From Bacteroidetes bacterium UBA5697 (GTDB taxonomy: Bacteria; Bacteroidota; Bacteroidia; B-17B0; Aurantibacillaceae), in contig DIHL01000087.1 in assembly GCA_002420145.1 (NCBI GenBank), forward strand, positions 1 to 13,754: a stretch of 13,754 nt of DNA, written 5' to 3'. The first letter of the stretch is position 1. The number at the start of each line of letters is the position of its first letter. Both the position numbers and the translations under genes were made by a program. Under the pieces are notes generated by a model. The model did not search any database. It saw nothing but the letters and a program-made list of their open reading frames with translations, and was not told where the DNA came from. Shown here in pieces: positions 6,841 through 13,754 of this stretch.

Positions 6841-6905
6841 AAGTGAACACCCTAGAGGATTTTTTATCATTTAATGAATCGATAAAAAAAATACCGAAAC
6901 CGCTT
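6841..6905 (+). ncRNA. Structured 5' UTR element, tandem copy 1 (unassigned family)
   Basis: A candidate cis-acting RNA. Stem P1 is AAGTG (6841-6845) with CGCTT (6901-6905), including one G-U. Next comes an apparently unpaired conserved strand AACACCCTAGA (6846-6856), opposed on the 3' side by GAAAC (6896-6900). Stem P2 closes with GG (6857-6858) and CC (6894-6895) and continues as TTTTTTATC (6860-6868) with GATAAAAAA (6881-6889), with small 3' bulges. Copy 2 shares the conserved strands almost exactly while its P2 has a different sequence that still pairs, which is the behaviour of a structured RNA. I do not recognise the family. It could be a riboswitch, a protein-binding leader or another regulatory RNA. 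Confidence 0.55.
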
Positions 6906-6921
6906 CGAAATAATTTTTTAA

Positions 6922-6983
6922 AAAGCGAACACCCTACAGGAGTTTCTTATTTTTTAATAACGAAACTAATCCGAAACCGCTTT
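6922..6983 (+). ncRNA. Structured 5' UTR element, tandem copy 2 (unassigned family)
   Basis: P1 is AAAGCG (6922-6927) with CGCTTT (6978-6983), all Watson-Crick. The conserved strand AACACCCTACA (6928-6938) faces GAAAC (6973-6977). P2 starts with GGA (6939-6941) and TCC (6970-6972), has a TAA bulge, continues as GTTTC (6942-6946) with GAAAC (6962-6966), then TTAT (6947-6950) with ATAA (6957-6960). Where copy 1 has a G-U in P1, copy 2 has a C-G. Both copies are followed by similar A/T-rich sequence with a run of six or seven T. The offset from copy 1 is 82 bases, and the ATG at 7010 is 27 bases downstream. Confidence 0.55.
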
Positions 6984-6984
6984 G

Positions 6985-7003
6985 ATTAATTTTTTTAATT
7001 AAT
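6985..7003. repeat. A/T-only hairpin before the start codon at 7010
   Basis: ATTAATT (6985-6991) and AATTAAT (6997-7003) pair around a TTTTT loop, with a further TTTT directly after. It sits between the second structured element and the ATG. It could act as a weak terminator or as a structure hiding the start codon, but it has no G-C pairs and may be weak. Confidence 0.35.
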
Positions 7004-7009
7004 TTTTAA

Positions 7010-9250
7010 ATGTTAAGGAGTCGTAAAATAATATCTGGTAAAAATTTTCAATTGAAAATTTTAGTGATGTTTTTTTTATTTTCTTTTTTAAAAAGTTGGG
7101 GGCAGGCTTCACTTCCTGTTTCAAGAACTGCTTGGGATATAACACCAGCAGATTGGATTGATTCAGGAACAGGATCATATCTAACAACTTTTGCTTGTTC
7201 AGGAAGTAATGGAGGCCAATTAAATTCTACTGGAGATTTTTATCAAGTCTTTTATAATGGTCCAGCGTCTAATTTAAGTTTTGTAACAAAAAGTACAGCT
7301 GCATTTACAGGAACGTTTGATGTTCAAGAATCAACTAATGGAACTGTTTGGACGACGGTTCAATCATTTACAAATATGTCAACTTCATGTGTTACCAATA
7401 ATTTGACACTTAATTGCTCTAGTAGATACGTTAGATTTTTTTATACACTTAGAAATCAGAATATTACTATTGATGATGTGTCAATAACTCAAGGTACATG
7501 TCCTTCCTGTATCGCTCCAACAATAAGTATATCTCCAACAACACAAACTATCTGTGCAGGTGCTGTTGCATCAATTTCCGTCACTAGTTCTGCTACTTCT
7601 CCATCTTATACTTGGCAAGCAAGTGCGAATGGAACAAGCGGATGGGCTACTGTAGTGAATGGAACGCCATCTGGAGCATCTTATTCTGGAACTAATACAG
7701 CGGTTTTAACTTTAACGGCTGGTTCAATTTATTATTATAGATGTTCAGTAGCAGAGGGAGGAACTTGTACAGCAACTTCGTCAACTTCTACTTTGGTTGT
7801 TAATACAATATCAATTACATCACAGCCAATAAGCGTTACAACAACATCAACAGGTACGGCGTCTTATTCTGTTACAGTGTCAGGTTCAGGATTATCATAT
7901 CAATGGCAGCAAAGTACAGGCGGCGCATTTACAAATATTTCTAATGGCGGCACAAATCCTACATATGCTGGGGCAACAAGTTCGGTTTTAGCAATTTCAA
8001 ATCCACCATTAAGTATGAGTGGCTATTCCTATCAATGTGTTGTTTCAAATGCATGTGGTACAGTTACAACAAATGGAACTTCAACACTCACTGTTAATTC
8101 TTTTGTTTGCCCATTTTTGGTTTCTGCTGTTGTAAATGCATGTGATGGTTGCGCTAATGAGGGGAATAACGAAATGGTTGTGATGAATTCTGGTTCTTAT
8201 AATATACCTGTAAGTAGTGGTAGTCTTAGTGTTATTTATAATAACGGTTCAGATAATAACTTCTCATCATCATTTGCGGCTACAGCAACATCAACAAATA
8301 TTGCAGTTGGTGATGCGGTGTCACAATTAAATACTTTAGCGGGTTGTAGTAATACATTTTCTTTTGTGCCAAGTGGTGGAACTATTCCAGCTAATAGCAA
8401 TTTTATTATATTGAATAAAAATTCCTGTTTCACAGGCGATTTTTCGCCCTATTGCGGACAAGGACCTATTTATGTTGTAATTTCAACTGCTGCAGTTTGG
8501 TCACCCACTGGCTTTTTTGGAAATAATAATAGTACCCGTTGGTTTAAAACTGATTTTAGCTACTTAAATGCCAGTTGTGGAGTTACAACGTATAGTTATA
8601 ATACTACTAATTCATTTAGTTTTTCGAGTGATGGTGCTTCAGTTACCTTTAACGGGACAACCCCTAGTTATATTACAGGTGATGGTACTTGTGTGCCTCC
8701 ACTTGCTATCTTACCAATCGAGTTAATCGATTTTTACGCAACTCAAAATGGAGAAAAAAATGATTTAGTGTGGAAGGTTGCATCCGAAAATAATATATTA
8801 CAATATATAATTGAGAAAAGTGAAGATGGTATCAATTTCTCGGAATTCACTCGAGTAAATGCAAATAATATAGAAGGATTATCTCAGTTTTATTCTTGCG
8901 AAGACAATTCTCCTTATTCTGGTTTAACGTATTATAAGCTAAGTACAATTGAAAACAATTATCAGATATATGGTCATAAAGTAATAGCAATTGATAGGGC
9001 TGACAAAGATTGGAAATCGTTATTGTATCAAAATGATGAAGAGTTGATTTTAGAGTTTAAAAATGCGATACCTAAAAATGCTCAATTGCTTTTATTTGAT
9101 TTGTCTGGAAAACTTTTGTCTGAAACACTTGTCGAACAATCAAGTACAAGAGTTAATACTGTTAAAATAGCAGATGGAATTTATTTTGCAAAGATAGAAA
9201 CTCCCTATAAAACAGAGAATTTCAAAATCATTATTCGAAATAATAGATAA
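7010..9250 (+). CDS. Exported multi-domain protein with Ig-like domains and T9SS type A sorting domain
   Basis: A 746-residue predicted secreted or surface protein. Residues 1-33 are a long signal peptide (basic n-region, hydrophobic core 16-28, ending WGQA). Residues 34-160 look like a jelly-roll module, ending SSRYVRFFYT and ITIDDVSI. Two Ig-like domains follow (about 168-268 and 269-364). Residues 367-560 hold a cysteine-rich module that opens with NACDGCANEGNNEMV and has IPANS; the downstream protein has the same module. Residues 568-660 match the LPIELIDFYA ... LVWKVASE ... YYKL linker domain that often precedes sorting signals in Bacteroidota. Residues 670-746 are the type A sorting domain, with DGIYFAKIE. 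No catalytic motif is recognised. An AAGGAG sequence lies just inside the ORF (7015-7020), and no usual start codon follows it at a useful distance, so the ATG at 7010 is kept. The next gene starts 30 bases later. Confidence 0.83.
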   Translation: MLRSRKIISGKNFQLKILVMFFLFSFLKSWGQASLPVSRTAWDITPADWIDSGTGSYLTTFACSGSNGGQLNSTGDFYQVFYNGPASNLSFVTKSTAAFTGTFDVQESTNGTVWTTVQSFTNMSTSCVTNNLTLNCSSRYVRFFYTLRNQNITIDDVSITQGTCPSCIAPTISISPTTQTICAGAVASISVTSSATSPSYTWQASANGTSGWATVVNGTPSGASYSGTNTAVLTLTAGSIYYYRCSVAEGGTCTATSSTSTLVVNTISITSQPISVTTTSTGTASYSVTVSGSGLSYQWQQSTGGAFTNISNGGTNPTYAGATSSVLAISNPPLSMSGYSYQCVVSNACGTVTTNGTSTLTVNSFVCPFLVSAVVNACDGCANEGNNEMVVMNSGSYNIPVSSGSLSVIYNNGSDNNFSSSFAATATSTNIAVGDAVSQLNTLAGCSNTFSFVPSGGTIPANSNFIILNKNSCFTGDFSPYCGQGPIYVVISTAAVWSPTGFFGNNNSTRWFKTDFSYLNASCGVTTYSYNTTNSFSFSSDGASVTFNGTTPSYITGDGTCVPPLAILPIELIDFYATQNGEKNDLVWKVASENNILQYIIEKSEDGINFSEFTRVNANNIEGLSQFYSCEDNSPYSGLTYYKLSTIENNYQIYGHKVIAIDRADKDWKSLLYQNDEELILEFKNAIPKNAQLLLFDLSGKLLSETLVEQSSTRVNTVKIADGIYFAKIETPYKTENFKIIIRNNR

Positions 9251-9279
9251 AATCCGTTTAATTATTTAATTAGAATCCT

Positions 9280-11775
9280 ATGAAAAAAACTGGTTTATTT
9301 ATTTGTTTTGTTATTTCTTTTTTTCAAATCAAAGCTCAATGTTTTCAAATACAAAGTATTTTGGTAGATGCTTGCGCAGGGTCACAAGAAGGACAAAATG
9401 AAATGGTAACTTTTCAGGTTGGAGGCACAGCATTAAATACAGCTAATCTTTCTGTTAATTGGCCAAATAATAATTGGTTGGGTTTAACTAAAAATGCAGG
9501 CACAGCTTCGGATGTTGCTACGGTTAATGCCACTATAAACGGTTGTGGACTTTTAAAAGAACCTGTGTCTGGTATATTACCTGCAAATTCAAAAGTATTA
9601 TTGGTTACTAGTACAGCTTGGTCGCCCTTAGCTCAAAGCTTTGTTAATTTAAATGATACACTATACATTATTTTTCAAACGGCTGGTAATACGGCTGGGC
9701 ATTTTGCAAACTACCAAGCCGGAGGAGGATTAAGAACATTAACTATGACTTTTTCATCACCAGCGAGTTGTTCTGATGCTGTAACGTACGATAGAGCTTT
9801 ATTAATAAATCAAGCTGGTAATATTGGAGCACAGGATGGCGGAGCTGTTGAGTTTTCTGCTGCTGGAGTTTCCACTTATGTAAATTATGGTTGTCAGGCC
9901 CCATTCATTCCTCTTTCTGTTGATGCGGGAACTAATAAAACAGTATGTATTAATTCTTCTCAAAGTTTCACGGCTACAGCTTCTGGAACATACAATTCCG
10001 TTAATTGGAGTTTAGGAATAGGAGCTACAGGAACATTCTCTCCAACTAATTCTTTAACGACAACTTATACTCCTGGAGCTAGTGAGTCAGGAACAGTGAA
10101 GTTATACTGCAGTATTATTAAAACTTGTGGAACACAAACAACAACTGTTAGAGATAGTGTTAATTTGACAATAACACCTTTACCAACTGTATCTATTAAT
10201 CCAAATAATGTTTCTATCTGTCCTGGACAATCTACAATAGTACAAGCAAATGCAAATACAGCGGTTACTTATTCTTGGAGTACAGGAGCAACAACTAGTT
10301 CTGTTTCTTTAAATTCAGCAGGTGTTTATACAGTTAATGCGACAAATTCATGTGGTAATTCTTCTACTACAGTAAGCGTTACCATTTCTTCTGCACCTAC
10401 ATTATCTATAGCATCTTCAGCTGTCACTATGTGTCCTAGCGGACAAACAGCAACTCTTTCGCTTGCAGGTAGTACAGGAACTTATACTTGGAGCACAGGT
10501 GTTAATACATCAACTACTCTTATTAATTCACCGGGTTTATATTCTGCAACAGTTTCAACTTCGGGTTGTGGTATTGCGGTAGCTAATATTTCTCTAGGTT
10601 CGGCACCTTTACCAAGTGTTTCTATCAGTGCTCCATCCACAACTACATTATGTGCAGGAGGAAGTGTTATTTTGACTGCTACCTCAAACGAAGGAAATTA
10701 TTTATGGTCAAATGGTGCAACTACAAATACAGTAAGTGTTAGTTCGGCATCTATTTCTGTTACCAGTACTAATGCTTGTGGAAGCGCACAAGCAACGCAA
10801 ACACTCAATATCATTCCATCTCCAACTGTTTCGGTTTCGTCATCATCAAATGTTCTTTGTCCAGGAAGTTCTGCTACACTCACCGCTAATAGTAATGCAA
10901 GTAATTACTTGTGGAGTACAGGAGATGTAGCAAGTATAATTTTAGTAAACACAACTGGTGTAAAAACTGTTACCGTTACAAATGCTTGCGGAACTGCTAC
11001 TGCCTCCGTTAATATTAGTAGCATTAGTTTCCCACCCTTAGTTCTAACTTCATCAAGTAATACAATATGTCCTAATGAAACAGCCACTTTAACGGTTACG
11101 GGAGGTGTTCCTTTAACTACTGGAAGTCCTATTTTATATTCTTGGTCTAATAGTACATCAACAGGTTCTGTTGTTACAACGAATGGTGGTTTAGTTACAG
11201 TTTCCAATACAAATGTTTGCGGAGTAAATACTCAAACAATAAATGTAACGGTTGTAAATTTAAATGCTAGTATTAATGCCTCTCCTTCTAGCGGTGTAGC
11301 GCCATTAATCGTTAGTATTACAAATAATAGTGTTGGAGCAAATACATATACTTGGAATTTAGGGAATGGAAATACAGCTAGTACACAAACTGTATCTTCT
11401 CAAATGTATGTAAACGAAGGAACGTATATGGTTTATTTAACGGTTTCTAACGGTTCTTGTGTTGATACAGATTCTTTAGTTATTACGGTATTAGAGCAAC
11501 AACCATATTTAATTATTCCAAATGTATTTACTCCAAATAATGATAGTGTGAATGATATCTTTAAAATAAAAGGGTTTAATATTATTGATTTTAATTGCAC
11601 TATTTTTAATAGATGGGGATTACAATTATTTTCGTGGAGTGATATTAATAAAGGTTGGGATGGAAAGTCTGATGGAAAAGAATCAACAGATGGAACTTAT
11701 TTTTACATGATTAATGCCAAAGATATTGATAATAAGGAAATAAGAAAACAAGGTGCTTTTCAATTATTTAAATAA
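9280..11775 (+). CDS. Exported Ig/PKD-repeat protein with T9SS CHU_C (type B) sorting domain
   Basis: An 831-residue predicted surface protein. Residues 1-20 are a signal peptide (MKKTGLFICF ... IKAQ). Residues 21-208 carry the module shared with the upstream protein: ILVDACAGSQEGQNEMVTF, ILPANSKVLLVT and several cysteines. An Ig-like unit spans about 212-300. Five Ig-like repeats of about 70 residues follow (near 301, 372, 444, 515 and 587), most with C-x-G near the start, a YxWS-x-G core and an AC-G or SC-G end. A PKD-like domain lies at about 662-738 (YTWNLGNG). The CHU_C domain is 743-831 (LIIPNVFTPNNDSVNDIFKI, FNRWG, GWDG). It is probably co-transcribed with the gene at 7010, from which it is separated by only 29 bases. 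Its last 12 bases overlap the convergent glycosyltransferase gene; only a weak A/T hairpin is seen there, not a clear terminator. Confidence 0.86.
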   Translation: MKKTGLFICFVISFFQIKAQCFQIQSILVDACAGSQEGQNEMVTFQVGGTALNTANLSVNWPNNNWLGLTKNAGTASDVATVNATINGCGLLKEPVSGILPANSKVLLVTSTAWSPLAQSFVNLNDTLYIIFQTAGNTAGHFANYQAGGGLRTLTMTFSSPASCSDAVTYDRALLINQAGNIGAQDGGAVEFSAAGVSTYVNYGCQAPFIPLSVDAGTNKTVCINSSQSFTATASGTYNSVNWSLGIGATGTFSPTNSLTTTYTPGASESGTVKLYCSIIKTCGTQTTTVRDSVNLTITPLPTVSINPNNVSICPGQSTIVQANANTAVTYSWSTGATTSSVSLNSAGVYTVNATNSCGNSSTTVSVTISSAPTLSIASSAVTMCPSGQTATLSLAGSTGTYTWSTGVNTSTTLINSPGLYSATVSTSGCGIAVANISLGSAPLPSVSISAPSTTTLCAGGSVILTATSNEGNYLWSNGATTNTVSVSSASISVTSTNACGSAQATQTLNIIPSPTVSVSSSSNVLCPGSSATLTANSNASNYLWSTGDVASIILVNTTGVKTVTVTNACGTATASVNISSISFPPLVLTSSSNTICPNETATLTVTGGVPLTTGSPILYSWSNSTSTGSVVTTNGGLVTVSNTNVCGVNTQTINVTVVNLNASINASPSSGVAPLIVSITNNSVGANTYTWNLGNGNTASTQTVSSQMYVNEGTYMVYLTVSNGSCVDTDSLVITVLEQQPYLIIPNVFTPNNDSVNDIFKIKGFNIIDFNCTIFNRWGLQLFSWSDINKGWDGKSDGKESTDGTYFYMINAKDIDNKEIRKQGAFQLFK

Positions 11776-12741
11776 AGGCAATTTTATTTCATTACCACAT
11801 CTAAAATTATTTTTCGGACAAGTTTTATAACCATGTAAACCACAAGGTTTGCAATCTAAGTTTTTAACCTCAATAACCTGTGAATTATAAGAAAGTGGAT
11901 AAAAACCATATTCTGGAATTGTAGAGCAAAAGAAGGCTGTTGTTGGAGAGTTTCCAGCAGATGCTAAATGCAAAGGACCACTATCATTTACATAATTCAT
12001 TTTAGCATGTTTCATTAATTCACAAGATTCAAGTAATGATAATTCACCTGCTAATATTTGAATGGATACATGTGAGCTTTTACTTTTAATTTCTTCGCAT
12101 AGTTCTTTGTCAGAAGGGCCCCCTAAAAGATAAATAATGACTTCTTTAGGGATAGAATTAGATAATTCAATCCACTTATCTTTTGGTAATTGTTTAGTAA
12201 ACCAAACGGAAGAAGGAGCCATGCAAACAAATGCTTGCGAAACGTAAGGTTCAATTTTAGAGAACTGTTTGAATGTTGGATACAGTTTTGGCTTAGCAAC
12301 AGTTTTATCTGTAATAGATTCTATTAAATCATTGTATCTATCTATCTCGTGTCTTCCATCGCCAATTTTATGTTTTGATTTATTGTCGAATAAAAATGAG
12401 AAAGGATTTTTATCATACCCTGAGGTATATTTTGCTTTTGAGAATGCTGTTAAAAAGCCAGAACTAGCAAAGCGATGTAAATTAATAACAGTATCAAATT
12501 TTTGTTGTCGGATGACTTTCAGTAATCGAAATAAACTTTTGTATTTACCTTCTTTTTTATTCCAAACTAATGTTTGCAATAAAAAAGGATGTTCTTTATA
12601 AAGTGATTCATTTCCTTTACGAACTAGAATAGAAATTTTTGCTTCTGGAAAAAAAGCGTGCATTTTTTCTAATACAGATGATGCTAAAATAGCATCACCA
12701 ATAAAAGCAGTTTGAATAACGAGTATGTTTTTATGAGTCAA
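11764..12741 (-). CDS. Glycosyltransferase family 9 (heptosyltransferase-like)
   Basis: A 325-residue GT-B glycosyltransferase resembling ADP-heptose:LPS heptosyltransferases (WaaC/WaaF/RfaF type), expected to act at the inner face of the cytoplasmic membrane in building a lipopolysaccharide core or other glycan. The N-terminal domain has NILVIQTAFIGDAILAS, with Asp16 at the conserved catalytic Asp position. The C-terminal nucleotide-sugar domain has MAPSSVWFTKQLP (Lys183), IYLLGGPSD, and the signature NDSGPLHLASA (252-262). A four-cysteine tail, DCKPC-GLHGYKTCP plus a later Cys315, is common in bacterial GT9 proteins. The start is a TTG (12739-12741), one base after the dapD stop; the next in-frame ATG (Met27) would remove the first beta strand and the catalytic Asp. 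Translational coupling with dapD is likely. Donor and acceptor sugars cannot be read from the sequence. Confidence 0.9.
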   Translation of the reverse strand: MTHKNILVIQTAFIGDAILASSVLEKMHAFFPEAKISILVRKGNESLYKEHPFLLQTLVWNKKEGKYKSLFRLLKVIRQQKFDTVINLHRFASSGFLTAFSKAKYTSGYDKNPFSFLFDNKSKHKIGDGRHEIDRYNDLIESITDKTVAKPKLYPTFKQFSKIEPYVSQAFVCMAPSSVWFTKQLPKDKWIELSNSIPKEVIIYLLGGPSDKELCEEIKSKSSHVSIQILAGELSLLESCELMKHAKMNYVNDSGPLHLASAGNSPTTAFFCSTIPEYGFYPLSYNSQVIEVKNLDCKPCGLHGYKTCPKNNFRCGNEIKLPLFK

Positions 12742-12742
12742 A

Positions 12743-13552
12743 TTATACAGCTACGTTATGTTCTCTTAATGCATCATTTAATGATGTTTTTAAATCAGTA
12801 CTTGCTTTGCGTTTCCCAATAATTAAAGCACAAGGTACTTGGTATTCTCCAGCTGGAAATTGTTTGGTATATGAACCAGGAATTACCACGCTTCTTTCAG
12901 GAACATAACCTTTAGTTTCAATTGGAGTAGTTCCAGTCACATCAATAATTTTAGTGGACATAGTTAAGCATACGTTAGCACCTAACACAGCTTCTTTTCC
13001 TACATGAACACCTTCAACCACAATGCAACGAGATCCAATAAAGCAATTGTCTTCAATAATCACTGGAGCTGCTTGAACTGGCTCTAAAACACCGCCAATC
13101 CCAACACCTCCACTTAAATGAACGTGTTTCCCAATTTGCGCACAACTTCCAACAGTGGCCCAAGTATCAACCATTGTTCCTTCATCCACATAAGCGCCAA
13201 TATTTACAAAACTAGGCATCATAATCACGCCTTTAGAAATATAACTACCATATCGTGCAATAGAGCCAGGAACTGTTCTTACACCAGCTTCTGCAAAATT
13301 GTTTTTTAATTTCATTTTGTCGTGAAATTCAAATGGACCAACTTCCATCGTTTCCATTTGTTGAATAGGAAAATAAAGAATTACCGCTTTTTTAATCCAA
13401 TCATTTACCTGCCAAGTTCCATTAGCTTTTGGCTCTGCCACCCTGATTTTACCCTTATCTAAATCTTCTATAATTTGGCGTATAGCCTTTTGATTTGAAG
13501 CTTCTTTTAATAATTCTCGGTTGTCCCAAATGGACTCAATAATAGATTGCAT
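12743..13552 (-). CDS. dapD: 2,3,4,5-tetrahydropyridine-2,6-dicarboxylate N-succinyltransferase
   Basis: Transfers succinyl from succinyl-CoA to tetrahydrodipicolinate in the succinylase branch of lysine and meso-diaminopimelate synthesis, in the cytoplasm. At 269 residues it is close to E. coli DapD (274). Residues 1-85 are the helical N-terminal domain, with KIRVAEP and WQVNDWIKKAV. Residues about 92-245 are the left-handed beta helix of hexapeptide repeats, with PGSIARYGSYI, IGAYVDEGTMVDTWATVGS (Asp129) and GGVLEP. ENCFIGSR-like DNCFIGSRCIVVEGV (168-182) carries Glu180, an acid at the position expected from the mycobacterial enzyme. The stop codon is one base from the TTG of the glycosyltransferase gene. 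The promoter was not clearly identified in the 68 bases shared with the divergent tRNA gene. Confidence 0.97.
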   Translation of the reverse strand: MQSIIESIWDNRELLKEASNQKAIRQIIEDLDKGKIRVAEPKANGTWQVNDWIKKAVILYFPIQQMETMEVGPFEFHDKMKLKNNFAEAGVRTVPGSIARYGSYISKGVIMMPSFVNIGAYVDEGTMVDTWATVGSCAQIGKHVHLSGGVGIGGVLEPVQAAPVIIEDNCFIGSRCIVVEGVHVGKEAVLGANVCLTMSTKIIDVTGTTPIETKGYVPERSVVIPGSYTKQFPAGEYQVPCALIIGKRKASTDLKTSLNDALREHNVAV

Positions 13553-13571
13553 AAAAAATCGTTTAAAATTG

Positions 13572-13601
13572 TTTGCAATTTAACTAAAATAAGTATATTT
13601 G
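13572..13601 (+). promoter_or_regulatory. Bacteroidetes-type promoter of tRNA-Arg
   Basis: TTTG (13572-13575), an 18-base spacer and TATATTTG (13594-13601) match the TTTG/TAnnTTTG consensus exactly. The expected start of transcription at about 13606-13608 gives a short leader to the tRNA at 13621. A small inverted repeat (AAATTG 13566-13571, CAATTT 13576-13581) overlaps the -33 box. Confidence 0.85.
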
Positions 13602-13620
13602 CACTCCAATTTTTTGGATT

Positions 13621-13694
13621 GGTTGTGTAGCTCAACTGGATAGAGCATCTCACTACGGATGAGAAGGTTTGGGGTTCGAATCCCTACACGATCA
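13621..13694 (+). tRNA. tRNA-Arg (anticodon ACG)
   Basis: The 74-base sequence folds as a cloverleaf. The acceptor is GGTTGTG with CACGATC (two G-U pairs), D stem GCTC/GAGC, anticodon stem TCTCA/TGAGA with loop CTACGGA, a five-base variable loop, T stem TGGGG/CCCTA with loop TTCGAAT, and discriminator A. The anticodon ACG reads CGU; with A34 edited to inosine by TadA it would read CGU, CGC and CGA. The 3' CCA is not encoded and must be added by the CCA enzyme. Confidence 0.96.
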
Positions 13695-13695
13695 C

Positions 13696-13732
13696 AAATA
13701 AAACCCTTTGAAAAGCAGAGGGTTTTATTTTT
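13696..13732 (+). terminator. Rho-independent terminator of tRNA-Arg
   Basis: AAATAAAACCCTTTG (13696-13710) pairs with CAGAGGGTTTTATTT (13716-13730) around AAAAG, 15 pairs with one G-U. Its 3' arm ends in a T-rich tract. It starts one base after the tRNA discriminator. Nothing can be identified in the remaining 22 bases of the window. Confidence 0.88.
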
Positions 13733-13754
13733 AGTATTTGGTGAGAGTATCCGC

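Larger units (their letters stand above)
6653..7009. other. Long intergenic region with promoters and tandem structured RNA elements
   Basis: This 357-base gap separates the divergent redoxin gene and the two-gene exported-protein unit. It has no credible ORF. Its left part contains a weak minus-strand promoter candidate, the middle an inverted repeat (6772-6805), and the right part a good plus-strand -7 box, two copies of a structured element and an A/T-only hairpin before the start codon. Positions 6684-6771 show nothing I can name. Confidence 0.8.

Noticed and set aside
6841..6983. CRISPR array
   Set aside because: Only two copies, the repeated part is split around a pairing variable hairpin, and there are no cas genes; a structured RNA explains it better.
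10905..11207. Minus-strand open frame within the second CHU_C gene
   Set aside because: A shadow of the Ig-like repeat codons; no family features and no promoter.
11770..11789. AAATAAA/TTTATTT hairpin at the convergent gene overlap as a terminator
   Set aside because: Only seven A-T pairs and no following T tract on the plus strand; too weak to call.
12269..12601. Plus-strand open frame of 110 codons opposite the glycosyltransferase
   Set aside because: The glycosyltransferase on the other strand is well supported throughout this span; the shadow frame has no recognisable domain.
13621..13754. tRNA gene as an integration site for a mobile element
   Set aside because: No integrase and no direct repeat of the tRNA 3' end in the window; the sequence ends 60 bases after the tRNA.

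Overview
The window looks like a chromosomal segment from an AT-rich member of the Bacteroidota, most likely order Flavobacteriales; the family cannot be fixed from the sequence. The grounds are several proteins with type IX secretion (T9SS) C-terminal sorting domains (CHU_C/type B and type A), promoter-like boxes of the Bacteroidetes form TTTG-N18-TAnnTTTG, A/T-rich leaders without clear Shine-Dalgarno sites, and housekeeping proteins closely matching known ThyA, RRF and DapD.

Layout, left to right. Positions 1-216 are non-coding with two inverted repeats. A 980-residue Ig/PKD-repeat surface protein with a CHU_C domain follows (217-3159) and ends at a strong intrinsic terminator. A secreted cyanophycinase-like S51 peptidase (3228-4526), thymidylate synthase thyA (4538-5332) and ribosome recycling factor frr (5393-5953) run in the same direction. 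A hairpin terminator with A/T tracts on both sides separates frr from a convergent thioredoxin-fold redoxin (6038-6652, minus).

The 357-base gap 6653-7009 is the most interesting part. It holds a good -7 box and then two tandem copies of an apparently structured RNA element, 82 bases apart, lying in the predicted 5' UTR of a two-gene unit. That unit encodes two exported multi-domain proteins (7010-9250, type A sorting domain; 9280-11775, CHU_C domain) that share an uncommon-looking cysteine-containing module. I could not assign the RNA element to a known riboswitch or other RNA family from memory.

On the right, a minus-strand pair, dapD (12743-13552) and a family 9 glycosyltransferase (11764-12741), are nearly fused (1 base apart, TTG start). 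The glycosyltransferase overlaps the preceding convergent gene by 12 bases. A tRNA-Arg(ACG) with its own promoter and terminator lies divergently from dapD at the right end.

The window thus mixes core metabolism and translation genes (thyA, frr, dapD, tRNA-Arg) with cell-surface functions (three large adhesin-like or enzyme-associated exported proteins, an exported peptidase, and an envelope-sugar transferase). I see no insertion sequences, phage genes or CRISPR array.
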